Source of the DNA: Thozetella sp. PMI_491
Taxonomy: Eukaryota; Ascomycota; Sordariomycetes; Chaetosphaeriales; Chaetosphaeriaceae
Reading direction: 5' to 3'
NCBI GenBank assembly: GCA_021432635.1
Contig: MU270036.1
Coordinates: 99,995 to 163,994, forward strand
Length of the DNA: 64,000 bases
The notes below the pieces were generated by a model. The model saw only the letters and a list, made by a program, of their open reading frames with translations. It was not told the DNA's origin and searched no databases. Of this stretch, positions 1-12,171 are shown in pieces. The first letter of the stretch is position 1. Every line of letters starts with the position of its first letter. Both the position numbers and the translations under genes were made by a program.

Positions 1-2780
1 CTTGTTTTATATATAAAAGTGTTAAGCTATAATATAAGGGTTCTCCTTAAGGAGCTTCCTTAAGAGCTATATCTAATTAGCTTTAGTATATTAGTATTAC
101 TCGTTAAAACAAAGCATATAACAATATAAGCTATACTAGTAGTTATTAGCTAGGCTTAATATAATAAAAACGCTTAAAACATCTAAACAGTAGGTAAAAG
201 CTTTACACTCACGCCTTTAGTAGCCCTAGAAAATATATATACCCTTAAGCTAAACAGAAACTTATTAGATAAAAGCAAGGAGAGCGCTCCCTACTGGCCT
301 ATCTAGGTTAGCCAGAGCTGCTTAAAACTCTTTAAGTAAGATCTACTTAGAGCTATTTTTACTTATATAATAATAGCTCTTTAATTATACCTACTATTAT
401 ATTAATATATTTAATATAATAAAATAAAAAGTAGGGTACTAAGTAAAGTAGTTATTATTTTAATATATTATATATTTAATCTAGTCTATAAATTTAATCT
501 TATACTCCTTAAAGAGGTTAAAATTAGTGCTTCCACACGGAAATAATATTAGAAAGGTATATAAAAAGATTAGATATACCTGTTTTAGCTTGTTAAGCAG
601 CGTTTTTTATATAAAGGGTATTAGAAGTTAATAGGCACTTTTTAGCTGTTATATAGCCAGAGGTATCTCTATAAGGGGCTTCTTAAGGTGCTCCTAATTA
701 ATATCTGCCTCTAATTATTTTAGCTTAGTCTATATAATAGTAATATTTAGTATAGTAATTTTGTTATAGTTGTTAGGGTTAAGCTTATTATTAGGGTCAG
801 GTATAAGGCCCTTAGTAACACTAGGGCTGATTTTACTCATAATTACTTTTATATAGACATAATTAAGTATAGAGCTGTTTTTTAAGAGGCTTTTTAGTAC
901 GTGTTTATTCTATATAAAATTATAATATACTAGATAATAATAATAGAGATACTTTAGCTACTGTTTAATATAATACCTATATATAATAAACTATTTTTAA
1001 AACTATACTTTTTACTACTGATTTTAATCTAGTAGCTGTAAGAGAATAATATTAAAGTGCTTTAGGTATAATAGAAGCTTATAATATACCTTACCTATAT
1101 TATATAGGAAGTAAACAATATAGCTATAATATTTATACTACTAACTATACACCTAATAAACCTAGATAAAAACATAAACTTATATAATAAGTATTTCTTT
1201 AACTATATTTAACACTAAGAGTTTATTTAGTATATCTTTAAAATCAAGCTAATTCTCAGCTAAGTAAAAAAAGGGTTTATCCATATGTTTTTATAAATCT
1301 ATAATAAGATACTTTTTATATATATTATCTTAATTTAGCTTTATATCAAACTATTTTTACTTATAATATATATAAAGCTTATATTTTTCTATGTCTAGCA
1401 TGTTATTAAACTCTTATAATAACATGTTATTAGCTTTATTAAGAGCTAAGGCATTTAAATCGCTAAAAAATAAGGAAATAAGCTCTTAAAACACTTAAAC
1501 ACTATATTTAATAAGGCTAAGAGTATATAGGCACGCTCCTAGTTAGTTAACTTTATATACTAGCAATAAAGTTAACAGCCTTATTCTAGCTTAACCTTAT
1601 CTATATACTAACACTAAAAAAAGCTTTTAAAATACTCTAGCGTTATCTTTACTAGGGCTAAGAGTATATAAGCGCCTTTTTAACTAGCTATTTCCATATA
1701 CTAATAAAGGAGTAAATAGTTATATTCTAGCTTAACCTCGTCCATATACTAACACTAGAGGAAGCTCCTAAAATACTCTAATACTATCCTTACTAGGGCT
1801 AGGAATATATAAGCATCTTTTTAGCTAGCTGTTTTTATATATTAGCAGAGGAATAAGTAATTATATTCTTAGACAATCTTATCCACATACTAATACTAGA
1901 GGAAGCTCTTAAAATACTCTAATACTATCCTTATTAGGGCTAGAAGTATATAAGCACCCTTTTAACTAACCTTTTCTATATACTATAAAAGAAGTAAGTA
2001 GTTATATTCTTAAACAACCTTCTCTAGGTGTTAAAAGGGATCCTAGTATAATTATAAGTCTATTCTTATTTTCAGCGTTTAACCCTTTAAAAACAGCTTA
2101 AAAAATAGTTAAAGTAAAGATTTAAAAGGTAATTTTACTACCTTAGTATAACATATAATACTCATATTAGATATACTACTATTAGTACATAGTATAAGCA
2201 CAAGTTTTAGCCTTATTTTCTAAGACACCAACAACTAGTTATTACATTATAAGCTTATTTATATAGTTAAAAAGAGTATATATTAGGATCTATAGCTATA
2301 ACAACAAGAGATTAGCCTTATTAATCAATCGTTTTTCAAGTAAGGGTTAAGCAACTTATATCAAGTAAATAATTATAAGCATAATATTAGACTAGTTATA
2401 CTAGTAAATATTAGCTAACAAGCAATATAAAAGCACTCATAATATACTCTAACAGCCTTAAATCGCCAGCAATCTAAACAGGATTTAATCAGGGAGATAA
2501 AGAGTCTTTTCAAATTAAAAAACTAATCAGTAGCAAAAAACAGACTATAATCCCTATATTAAAGCTACTCAAGGAGCAGATTTTAAAGATCTATATTTAC
2601 TAAACAACTAATATATAAAGTAAAGAAGTATTAAGAGATATAATCTAGCCTAGAGTAAAAAATAAGGTTAGAGCAAAATCTAACTACTAGATATACTCCA
2701 AGATAATAATTTAAGCTAGCTATATACAACGCTAAGATCCATTATTTAATAGATAAAACTACTCATAAGCTAGTCCCTAA
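1..2780. other. AT-rich, RIP-like gene-free block
   Basis: This stretch is very AT-rich, full of TA-rich words, and has stops in all frames, so no reading frame of useful length survives. That pattern is what repeat-induced point mutation leaves in duplicated DNA of Pezizomycotina. It probably represents one or more dead transposons or a dead gene family, but no protein can be recognised. An internal tandem repeat and a terminal module shared with another locus are listed separately. Confidence 0.75.
1480..2043. repeat. Four-copy 141-bp tandem repeat
   Basis: The word AAGCTnnTAAAAnACnCT begins at about 1480, 1621, 1762 and 1903, an exact spacing of 141 bp each time. The sequence after each copy also matches (ACTAGGGCTA..., GTATATAAGC..., TATACTA...). 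As 141 is 47 x 3, this may be the relic of a protein with 47-residue repeats. All copies carry stops, consistent with RIP decay. Confidence 0.75.
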
Positions 2781-3047
2781 AGACTATAAGTTATATCATA
2801 CCCTGTTTCGCTCAAGGGTTGATTTTTTAAGCCAATCCACATTAGCTACAGCACAGGGAAGCTATTTTTCAACCCAATTACAGCGCAATAAGCCACTTTT
2901 TAATAAAGTAAAAAGCTCATAAGCCAATCCACAAAAAGAGTGATTTCGCCATAAGTTTTAAGCGATTTCGTCATAAGTTTTAAGCGATTTCGCCATAGCT
3001 TGGCGTTTTTAAGCACCGTAATAATAACCTTCGGTCAGATAAATTTC
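2731..3047 (+). repeat. Dispersed repeat module, copy A
   Basis: This segment matches 21803-22080 in the same orientation. Shared landmarks in order are GATCCATTATTTA, TACCCTGT, GGGNTGATTTTTTAAGCCAAT, GCAGCGCAGGGAAGC-like, CAATTACAGCGCAA, GAGCCACTTTTTAAT-like, AAAAGCTC, GCCAATCCACnAA, GATTTCG, GCACCGTAA and CCTTCGGTCAGATAA. Copy A is the more AT-shifted of the two and contains an internal triple repeat of GATTTCGnCATAAGTTTTAAGC. It looks like the conserved 3' end of a transposon whose body upstream has been mutated away. Confidence 0.8.
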
Positions 3048-3728
3048 TGACATCTACCTTGATCTCGGATAGTCAACATCCAAAGGGAGGCGATCGCAAC
3101 CTGCTTATTTCGCGTGGAAAAGCTACTTCGTGTCCGCGCTTCGAATCTGATGCGATAGTGTGGAAATACCAGCGGCATAGCGCGAATGGGAAAGGAAGGG
3201 GTAAAGGGTAATGGATAGCACGCTAGCTGCGCAAGTTGGTGTGGCTCGGTCACCAAATGAGTCATGAGGCGGCTTCACCCTAGCTGGACCCGGGACGCGT
3301 CAGCGGCACATGATGAGCAAGAAAATTGCCTTTGCAATTCCGATCGTGGAAGAAACTAATGTCACAAACAGGGATGTGATTGGCATTGTTTAAAAACAAA
3401 ATATGCCCATGCTGGGTAGCGGCGGGCGCAGAAGGTTGGTGTCAAATATAGCGTATGCCTGTGTATTGTGTGGGGAAAGCTATTGGCCAAACACAATGTA
3501 CATCGCTGGGGGCCTGTTTTTACAGCCAAACTATGCACATTTTGGTGTGGGCAATTTACTGTTTCATTCCCCCAGGCTGCTTGAACAGCAGCCCCAAGTA
3601 GCGAGACCAGAGCCAGGCAGTTGGGGACCTAAAATGACAGTAGAATTTCTCATGTATAAGATAGGCATCCTTTACAAGCCACTGCGTTTATTCCGCTACA
3701 AAGCATTCTCGATTGCCTTGCAGCCTGA
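3048..3728. other. Intergenic, no supported gene
   Basis: Base composition returns to normal after the repeat module. Open frames here (for example on the plus strand at 3403-3795) show no recognisable domain and overlap the 3' end of the next gene, so I do not call them. Confidence 0.5.
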
Positions 3729-4777
3729 TTACGTTTGGCGAATCTTCGACTGGACATATTCCTCCAGGGGATTTCTTGGCTCAACCTGTTTCTGATCCCC
3801 CTTCCTCTCCATTCTCGCATCTAGTCTCGTTTTTTTTATCCTTTCCACGTTTTTCTTGATATTTTCCACCTTTTCCTCAAGAGGTTTCAGATCGAAATCC
3901 TCCTTGGTTGTGACCTTAGTCTGCTGTTCCTCCGTGATCCGGTCCTCTCCAACTGTCTTCTGGTCGTGTCCCTTCGATTGCTGGTCCAGTCCGTTCGACT
4001 TCTGGTCTGGTTCTTCCAGTTTCTCGGCGAATTTCTTCTCTAACATGTCTGCGTAAGCGTCCAACCCGAGTTCCTTACGCAGTTCCTTCTCCTTTCCTTT
4101 CACTTCGCTTTCCCTCTCTTCAGCCGTCAAGCGCCTTGACTTCAAGGCTCCAGCTAGCGATCCCTGTACCCTGCAGGCTTCGATGGCGCAGGCCAGCCAC
4201 ATTATGTAGACACCCTCCTTCTCCACAGGTATCTGCCCTTCCTCCTTTAGCTCAGGCTTGTGATCCTTCACCAGCTTGAGGAGTGGCTCGAGTTCCCTCT
4301 GCAGCACCCGCGCATCCTTATCTTTGGCTTCGATGTGCTTTTCAATCCTTTCCATTTGCTTTTTGTCCAGGAACAACTTGACTTCATCAGAGCTGGCTGA
4401 TCTCATGTACCCGATCTCCTCATACTGGATCTGGAGTTGCAGTCAATGGCATGCGATCAGTCACCCATTCACTTCCACTTTGTATTGCTAGGACTGAAAT
4501 GATTGTTCACGTACCGAATTCAGTCTCTGGGGAACATAGAACTTGTACTTGTCGGAAACAGCCGACTACCGAGATATTAGCCATCAGCTGTGTTTCTCAC
4601 GTTAGGTAGATGCTATGGTAAACATGCTTGGTCGATTACCACGTTCTTGTCTTCATATACCAAGTCAATGAATCGCTTCAGTGATCTATAACTTAAGCCG
4701 TATGTCGGGATAACCTCACGAAAGAGGTCTCCTTGTGTTGAGCTCTGTGTGGGACTCTGGGTAGGTGGTTCGTTCAT
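3729..4777 (-). CDS. Coiled-coil hypothetical protein (3 exons)
   Basis: I do not recognise the family. A consistent model is exons 4777..4640, 4565..4515 and 4430..3729, giving 296 aa. Introns use donors GTAATC (weak) and GTACGT and acceptors GGTAG (preceded by GCTAAT) and CTCCAG, and all exons join in phase 0. The N-terminus is rich in Thr, Gln and Ser; a tryptophan-containing hydrophobic segment lies near the middle (IMWLACAIEACRV). Most of the rest is highly charged Lys/Glu sequence expected to form coiled coil, with a degenerate DQKS/DQQS/DQKT triplet. The first ATG (4777) is used because the longer frame begins with a non-ATG codon. The first intron is the least certain part. Confidence 0.5.
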
Positions 4778-5797
4778 GGTCGCCGCCTTCTTGGGTATGA
4801 GAAATTCGAAATGGTTGGCAATGCGCGATAACTTGATGTCTCCGAATAATTGTGCCAATATTGGGAGGAGGCAGCCTTATTAATACATCTGCATCCCTCG
4901 GGGGGGGGGGGGGGGGGGGGCTAATAGGACGTCTACGGCGTTACATAGACAGGCTCGGAAGCCACTTAAGATGATCCAAGTCATAATATCATTTTTGTCA
5001 AAGTCACGTCATGACATTCGACCGTTCTTTTCAGAGTCTAAGCTAACATATCATGCAATTTTCAACACAGAGACCTCGATTTATACGACCAAATAGACGT
5101 CATTATATTGAGCCTTTTACGTCCCAATACCTAATTCGAAACTGCAACTGCTATTAAAGCACGATCCCATGGCCCAGTCCTCCAGCGGGACGAAAATCAC
5201 GCAAACAAATTACGTATGTTAATGTTATCTGCAGGCAGCAGCATAGCCAATACCCAAGGGTCTGTTATCCAAAAGCTTCAGCGTGGCTGATATTCTATTT
5301 GTCAGACTCCGTTTATGGCAATGATTTTCGACCCCTCTGTCGACTGGCTGGTCAAAAAACCATCAGCTATATTGATGCACGGCGCTCGATAGTCGGCGCC
5401 TCTTCTATATCATTCCAAATCCGAACACCTCAAAGCCGGAAATTAATATCCTACTTTTTCAGCTCGTCTTGTGCGGCGACTGAAGGCTATGGGGTTTGCG
5501 CGATGCTCTTGGAGTAGTACGGAGTACTTTTTTCTCGCTGAGGTTTGTCGAGGCTCCAAATTCATCGAACTGCGCCTGAGCCCCGTTTTGACTTGCGTTC
5601 TCATAGCACTCCTGCCTATCTTTACGGGTATTTAAATGGCCGAATCTGCTATTGAGGCTTATACCTATAAATGCCTGCTTGAAAGCTTGTCTATTATGCC
5701 AAAGTCCGCCAAATTAGTCCCAATATATCTCGCTGCCCGCTTCGAACCAGTTCAAGAAACGACAAAGAACTCTCCAGGCTTACCGTGAGAGATAACC
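4778..5797. other. Intergenic, with a 21-G homopolymer
   Basis: No gene is supported. The stretch contains an uninterrupted run of 21 G at 4900-4920 just upstream of the coiled-coil gene and otherwise ordinary intergenic sequence leading to the CorA-like gene. The 72-aa open frame at 5299-5517 has no recognisable feature. Confidence 0.6.
4900..4920. repeat. G21 homopolymer
   Basis: Twenty-one consecutive G residues lie about 120 bp upstream of the start of the coiled-coil gene. It could be a real mononucleotide tract or an assembly artefact; its length should not be trusted. Confidence 0.8.
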
Positions 5798-8134
5798 ATG
5801 GGAAACGCGGAGGGCCAAAAGGCAGAATTGCCTAAAGAGCTGCTGTTCCTTGCCTCGCTCGATCTCTCCAATCACTATCCAGAAAACCTTGCTAGCAAGC
5901 CAGAATTCAGGAAAGTAGGATTGGACTTCACTCGGGACTTCCGACTCAAACTCGGCAAGATCACAATCCAAGACTCCCCATCCCACGGTACCATTGACTA
6001 CCGTGCAGGGCCCTCTATTTTCATCCAGGATTACCAAGAAGACCTAGAAGGTCCCATTTCGACCTGGGCTACCAGTCTAAAGGACATTCAAACTGCATTG
6101 AAACTACCCAGGCAAGATGGAGCGTCGGGTCAAGTACAGCTAGACTATGTGTTGGCACGGGCCAAGAACAAGAGGAAGTCCATTAGCGGCTCAGAGCCCT
6201 TACCTCGCGACGTGGTAAGCTTGGAGGAGGATCCATGTGTGAGACTTATGTAGGCCGTCTCCAAGCTTACTAGGTTGTTTGACATGATTATGGGACTAAT
6301 AGAAGTTTTACGGCAGCTTCTTTGAGGCCGACTTTGATATCAGTTCCGAGATCGATACTTTTTCCGCGCTTCGACTCAGAGCAACCAAGGACATGCTCTT
6401 ACAGATCCTAAGTTATCACCAGGTCTCAGCTGCTTACCTAAGCTTCCTCTCCTATTTCGGCTACAAGTCGGTGACGTCAGAAAGCGATGCATTATTCGGC
6501 GGCTTCCGCTATCTTAGACGCCTGGACGACTCGAAGGATACCCCTCGACACAATACATCAAGTCAGCCTCTTCTGGGCAGAAGTGGTCATGACTTCCAGC
6601 TCGCATTTGAATTCAAGGCCGTTTTCCTCCATCGTGAGAAGAAGTCCCAGGCTTCTATCAACCGAGAGAGGACCGATTACAAAATGCGGACCTCGGAGTA
6701 TAGCTGGTCTCGGTCCTGGTGGTGGGAAAGGCGCCAGAAAGATGAGCCCGCTTTGCCGTATGATGTGAGAGACAAGCTAAGGGCATATCTCATTACTCAG
6801 GCAGCAGTTTACCACCACTTCGATCTCGATAATGGAAAGGCATTATGGATAATTACTGGACCAAACGAAGAATTGTTGGACGAGACTGGTATTCCGGACG
6901 ACAGTTTAACGACTTCAGAGAGGTACCTTCGCTCGTATAGAAACTATGTGGACGTTCGGACGAACAGTCCCGGAGAGCGACTCCGGTCCGCATTGGACGT
7001 GATACTATGGATTGGCCAGTGGTCGTTGAGCGAATTCGCTTGGTATATCGACCTTCTGGACCAAGCTGTGGGATTACTGGTAAGCGCATTGCCACAATGC
7101 CACGTCTGTGCTTCAAGCCCTACCCTGTCTGAAGACTAACCGCAAATCATTCCGTTAACTTAGACCGAAGGGATAGTCGATTACCCAGAGGAAAGGATGA
7201 CAACAGGGATCACCCCGGCCACATTGAAACAGTTGAATGGATACTTAGAAAAGGCCAACCAATGCATCATTAATCTGAACGCAAACATCCGAGTATGCGG
7301 CCGTTTGAAGATGTTCTACCAGGAACAACTTTTGGCAGATGTCAAAGGGAGGGAGTCCATGGCCTGGATAGCTGGAGAGAAAAGTAATATCCTTGAGTTC
7401 ACTCGGAAGAACGGGCTCATATCCTCGGCACTCGAAAACCTATGCCGACGCGCAGATCAGCTGGTTCAAGTTGGAAAACGACGCGAGAGCGTGGTACGTC
7501 ACCTATTCAACAGGAGCTCGAGAAACCAAACTTCCGTTGCGGTCTGAGTCGAAACTAATAATCGCCTTAACTGTGAATAGATGAAAGGTATTATGCACTC
7601 CGAAAACAAAATCAGAATGAAGCATGAAGCTAGGAGGACATCAGCGATCGCTCTTCTCACATTCGTTCTATTCCCTCTTACTCTTACTACAGTAAGCGAT
7701 CTACGGAGTTTCTCTTATATACCCACGCCTGAGGTTAGTAACTAATGATGCAGACTTTCATGGCTGCCGGGATCGTTAAATTTGATGACCCGGACAACCT
7801 TGTCGGTCAGTGGTCACGAGGCGGTGGGCTGTGGTTCATCTCGATTACCATCATCCTGTGTGGTTTATTTATTTCCATATATGTATTCATGACACGGAGC
7901 TTACGGGAGTCCTACGACGGTGGTGATGCGAAACATATTGGTCTTCGTCAGCTTGATGTTTCCATGTTCTGGTTTCCGATATGGGATTTGGTAAGAGATT
8001 TCGAACTCGAGGATCGTCTCGGAGTCATTCTACAATGGACATTCGACAGCATCAAATTGTGGCTCACCAGTCTGCGGAACCGCTTTTCCTGTTGTTGCAG
8101 CCCAGACGAAGAGCAAGGGATGAAGAGTGATTAG
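5798..8134 (+). CDS. CorA-like membrane protein (5 exons)
   Basis: Exons 5798..6214, 6303..7079, 7164..7493, 7581..7691 and 7754..8134 join in phase 0 throughout and encode 671 aa. Donors are GTAAGC, GTAAGC, GTACGT and GTAAGC; acceptors are AATAG, CTTAG, AATAG and GCAG. The architecture is that of fungal CorA-like proteins: a long soluble N-terminal part, a helical stretch before the membrane, a first hydrophobic helix near 529-550 (TSAIALLTFVLFPLTL, then TFMAAGIVKF) and a second near 571-592 (LWFISITIILCGLFISIYVF). The Gly-Met-Asn signature of true Mg2+ channels between the helices is absent, so ion transport is not assured; many such fungal proteins are of unknown role. The start ATG has context AACCATGGG. 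A cysteine-rich tail (SCCCSPDEE) ends the protein. Confidence 0.72.
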
Positions 8135-9792
8135 AGACCGGGTGAACAAGAACTACGACGAAAGAAACGGAAGACGAGCTGGAAGAAACATATTTAGCTA
8201 AATTGATTCACTAGTCCTCTATCGACATGATACGGAGCTTCCCACTATAAGGAGCCTCCCGAGTTGTATGCAGGTCGATGACCGACAGGGATCCATGGCG
8301 GATGCTTCTCCGACCTCCCGGTCCGAAGCTTGCATCTCTTCTCGAAGGAACAAAACTAATGGCCCACTTAAATAGACCCTTATATATCGTGAAAGCTGAT
8401 ATATTTCTTGACTAGGAGGGAATTAGAACGCTGAAATAACCGACTGGCTCTTGTGATAATTTTTGGTTATTCTCCAAGGCTTATCAACCCCTGAAAAATT
8501 AAAAGCACTCGTAGGAATCAAACCTATCACCTCAGTCGCCTACCCTTTACCAGCGAATATATCGCTACTCTATTTGAACTGGTCTAGTATAATTAACTCG
8601 ACGCAGACCCGTGGCAGGATGACAGCTAATAAACACATCCACCTCTGTCGCCCTTTAAACTGCTCTACACCAACCACCTCGTGCCATTTACAGCAGGCGC
8701 CGCTTCAGTTGCCGAAGATAGGATGCTGAACATTTAGAGAATGGCCTTCAAGCCAGCCAGCTTACCTCGCTAACCCACGAGAAAGCGCTAAGAAATGAAG
8801 AAAAAGAGATGACAGGAGCGAGAAGCGACTTACGTAGGGGCTCAAGGAGTCATGCATTCACCTCTGGAATAACTTTGGGGTTTAAAATGTGAAAGCTAAG
8901 CTTAGTTCTTATCATACGGGATATGTTTAAATTGATAGTGAAATGCAATCGCTATCATGAAGACAACACGTTCGATCCTGCGAGACATGCTGCGCGAATT
9001 GCAGATCTCGCACGTATTTCCCTCAGAGCAGTGAAGTCGAGAAGTCGCGAATTCAAGAGATTCTCTAGTGCTGACTACATCCGCCGCTCAGTCACACGTC
9101 CCATACCTGCGGACGAACTGCTTTGTGATATATACCGTACTAGAGCTAAGATTATCATTTGGCGATAACGTATCATTCTATAAACTTGCCAAAGCCGGCA
9201 CATATTACTAATCTAGTATTCGGGGCTTTATCTATTAAGCGTAAACGAGTGCGTACGGACATAGCCTACTAACTAAGGAAAGGCCTGTATCTACAATGTC
9301 TCTGGTCATACTGGCCCGTCACAGATAACCGTCTGGGCCTGGACGACGTACGTCACCACCACGATGCGAATACCGGCATGTAGGCTCCGTACGCGCTGGA
9401 TGAATTGAATTGCCGTCTTCCCGTTGTTGACCCAAAATGTTTGTGTATCCCTAGGTTGAGCGTCGAATCTAATTTAAGAGACACGGAAAGGGGAGGGACT
9501 TCTACCCCAGAACTATTCCCACGCAAGACGCAACGGGGACTGCTTGGGAACATGACAGTAGTTGACAGTTCTGAGTCACATGCAGTGGAGGGACTTTCTC
9601 CGTTCCAGGTACCGAGGCAAACAAGGCACAACAAAGTTCCACACAGATATCAATCATATGCAGGGGGCACTTCGTAGCTGTGGGGCAATTGTGTAGCAGG
9701 AACTCCAATTTACCATGCTCGAACCCATCGCTCGTATCAGTACATAACAATCTCCCTTCCCGATGGTTAAAGATATGGCCTCGTCTGAGACA
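8135..9792. other. Intergenic, no supported gene
   Basis: Several short open frames exist (8463-8729, 8923-9168, 9353-9750 on either strand), but they overlap one another on opposite strands, lack recognisable motifs and have no convincing splice partners. I see no gene here. Confidence 0.5.
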
Positions 9793-12171
9793 TCAGGCTG
9801 CGATGGTGACTCCCTTATCCTGCTTGTCGACCTTTTTCACAATTCCTACTCTCCCATTCTCAGCGGCTAACCCCACAACTACACTTGTCACTCCTTCCGT
9901 CTCCATCGAGCTCTCCACGCCTTGGTCACTGGCCAGTTCTGCCCCGGCCAGCCAGGCTTCCGTCTCGCCATAGCTTCCCTGCGCCAGTGCCGACCAAGTG
10001 GCGCCGACCCGCGAGAACTGTGTGTCCCAGAGAAACTTGATGAGCAAGGCAATCGTGATGGCGAGGTGTGCCGCCATGGTGACCGCCACCACGATAAACC
10101 CACGCCATGACAGCGGAACCGATGCTACCACGAAGAAGGACACATCCGCTGGTGCGACTGCGTCGAACTGCGCCGCGGTGTCGTAGTAAGCCATGCTGCT
10201 CAGCAGCGTCAGCATGGTCTGCAGAGCAAACGCAACGGAGCCGCCGGAGAGCATAATCTCTTGTACGAGCCAAATGTGCATGGTGTCCGGTAGTATGAGG
10301 GAATTGGACTCGTTGAGAGTCATGGCGTGGACAACGTCCCATCGTGTGTGCAGCAGGGCGCTGATGTTGCCCGAGTTGCCTTCGTTCCAGCCATCAAAGC
10401 CAACGGCCGCGCGGAAGTACATCTGGGTGTTGTTGTAGATGCCGACGTCTCTGAGGGTGGCGATCCAGCTCTGGTTATGCATGTCGAGGAGGCCCCGGTC
10501 CTGGGGAGACAGAGGAGTCGATGAGTTCCTGTCGCCGTCGCCTTCTGGAGGCTGGCCCATCTGGTGTCTCAGGTCATGGAACTCGTACTTTTGTGTGGCA
10601 AAGTTGAAAGTCGGAATCGTCTCGGTGCGGTTGACGTTGCTGGAGATGTGTACGGGAATATCAGCCTGACTGAAAGCCGAGTAGCAAAGACTGATGCTGA
10701 TAACTGCTCTGTTTGAAAAAACAAGATCAAGCCACTCGCCACGCTCTGTGTATCCCAATGGAGAAAGGGCGACCTCGCTATCTCTGGAGCCAACCTCGGT
10801 GATATTCACAGCCAGATATGCGGTTCCAATCCTCACCATGTCTTCGTCTCTCAAGGCCTCGTCTGATGGTGGCGAATCTAGAAACTCGCTCACAAGGCCG
10901 CCGGCAACACTATGATTTCCTCCTTCAGGCAGCTGACAGATTGAAAGGAGCCATTCGGTCGAAGAATTGCCGTTTAGCATCGCGGTGCATGAAAAGGGTA
11001 TCGATTCGTTGTATCTGATGTTCAGTACTGGCTCGGTGACTTTGGTATGATTTGCCAGTCTTGGAGTATATCGTGAGGCGGCGACCTGTGCCTGCAGACG
11101 GACAAACGTGGCATCGAAGACTTGTTCGGAGACCAAGACCTGCGAGAGAAGTACGTTGGTTAGTGATGGCACCTGGCAGGTTACTCTTGCGTCGAGAACT
11201 GTGGTGGATCCGGTGTATCCTCGCAAGTCCTGCCTGTCCTGAGCCCTCTGAAATGGCAGGAATGCGCGCAGCGTCAACCCGGTGTCCCGTACGCCGTCCG
11301 CCACATACGGCGGCTCGGAATACTCGGCGAACGTCGGGTAAAGACAAGCCGTCCGGGCCCACGATATTGAGTGGCCGACTAGGTTGTGGAGGGGATCCGT
11401 AATCCCGTAAGGCATGGGTATGGTGTCCACGAATCCAGGAATATTCGCGAGGCCGACGTCGCTGAGCAGAAGGGTGGCGGTGAATTGAGTGACGCTGTAG
11501 ATGCACGCCAGCGAGACAATGAACGGCATGTTCCTCCAGCCCGCGCCGCGTTTCGTCGTGTATATGGCGCAGAGTTGATGCCAGAGTAGCGTAAACACCG
11601 ATCCGCTACTCGTCGTTGCTCGCATTATGGATAGTGAAACGGAACTCAGTAGGGCGACGTTGAATGCCTCCAGCTCGATAGCAGCCAGCATGGCAGCCAT
11701 GATTCCGATGCCGAATCCAGTCACCGTTTTGGTGACATCGGAGCAGATGGCCACGGCTGTTCCGAGCCATTTGTCGAGAATGACTTGTTGCCAGAGTCGG
11801 ATGCTCTGACTGTTGGACCAGAGGAAGGCAAGGACCCCGAGCGCGGCCAAGTTTAAGATTGGCCCTAGAGTGAGGAGAATGATTCCCCAAATGCCGACCT
11901 TGTCTCTGAACGAGAGATTCTTGAGAGCCCAATTGGGACGGTCCTCGAATGTGACCGCGGCTTCTGGTGTATTGCAGCCTGCGGTCTCACGCTTGGACGG
12001 CTCTTCTCTGCCCCCGAGCAAGGTCATGCTTTCGTCCCGCGCTTCGGGCTCGATGCCTGGCTCTGGCGAAACTGCATTTCGAGATGATTTGGCCCTTTGG
12101 TTGGCGGCGCCGTGGCGGTAATTGACGCCGGCTTGAAGCTGACCAAGGCGCTCGTGTGGGGGTGATTCCAT
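9793..12171 (-). CDS. Large multi-pass membrane protein, function unknown
   Basis: A single uninterrupted 792-codon frame starting at an ATG. A ~90-residue hydrophilic N-terminus is followed by three hydrophobic helices at about 92-117, 148-175 and 214-236. A long, probably extracytoplasmic region of roughly 400 residues comes next, rich in N-glycosylation sequons (NHT, NES, NSS, NHS, NIT, NRT, NQS, NNT, NIS). Two further helices lie near 635-655 and 690-714, then a ~77-residue tail. This layout is common among uncharacterised fungal plasma-membrane proteins; I recall no named domain. GC content is higher than the surroundings and the frame is intact, so it is probably functional. It lies between two gene-poor stretches. 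Confidence 0.8.
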   Translation of the reverse strand: MESPPHERLGQLQAGVNYRHGAANQRAKSSRNAVSPEPGIEPEARDESMTLLGGREEPSKRETAGCNTPEAAVTFEDRPNWALKNLSFRDKVGIWGIILLTLGPILNLAALGVLAFLWSNSQSIRLWQQVILDKWLGTAVAICSDVTKTVTGFGIGIMAAMLAAIELEAFNVALLSSVSLSIMRATTSSGSVFTLLWHQLCAIYTTKRGAGWRNMPFIVSLACIYSVTQFTATLLLSDVGLANIPGFVDTIPMPYGITDPLHNLVGHSISWARTACLYPTFAEYSEPPYVADGVRDTGLTLRAFLPFQRAQDRQDLRGYTGSTTVLDARVTCQVPSLTNVLLSQVLVSEQVFDATFVRLQAQVAASRYTPRLANHTKVTEPVLNIRYNESIPFSCTAMLNGNSSTEWLLSICQLPEGGNHSVAGGLVSEFLDSPPSDEALRDEDMVRIGTAYLAVNITEVGSRDSEVALSPLGYTERGEWLDLVFSNRAVISISLCYSAFSQADIPVHISSNVNRTETIPTFNFATQKYEFHDLRHQMGQPPEGDGDRNSSTPLSPQDRGLLDMHNQSWIATLRDVGIYNNTQMYFRAAVGFDGWNEGNSGNISALLHTRWDVVHAMTLNESNSLILPDTMHIWLVQEIMLSGGSVAFALQTMLTLLSSMAYYDTAAQFDAVAPADVSFFVVASVPLSWRGFIVVAVTMAAHLAITIALLIKFLWDTQFSRVGATWSALAQGSYGETEAWLAGAELASDQGVESSMETEGVTSVVVGLAAENGRVGIVKKVDKQDKGVTIAA

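Noticed and set aside
10193-11589. Multiple open frames on both strands inside the 792-aa membrane protein gene
   Set aside because: They are shadow frames of a GC-rich coding sequence whose main frame has clear helices and glycosylation sites.
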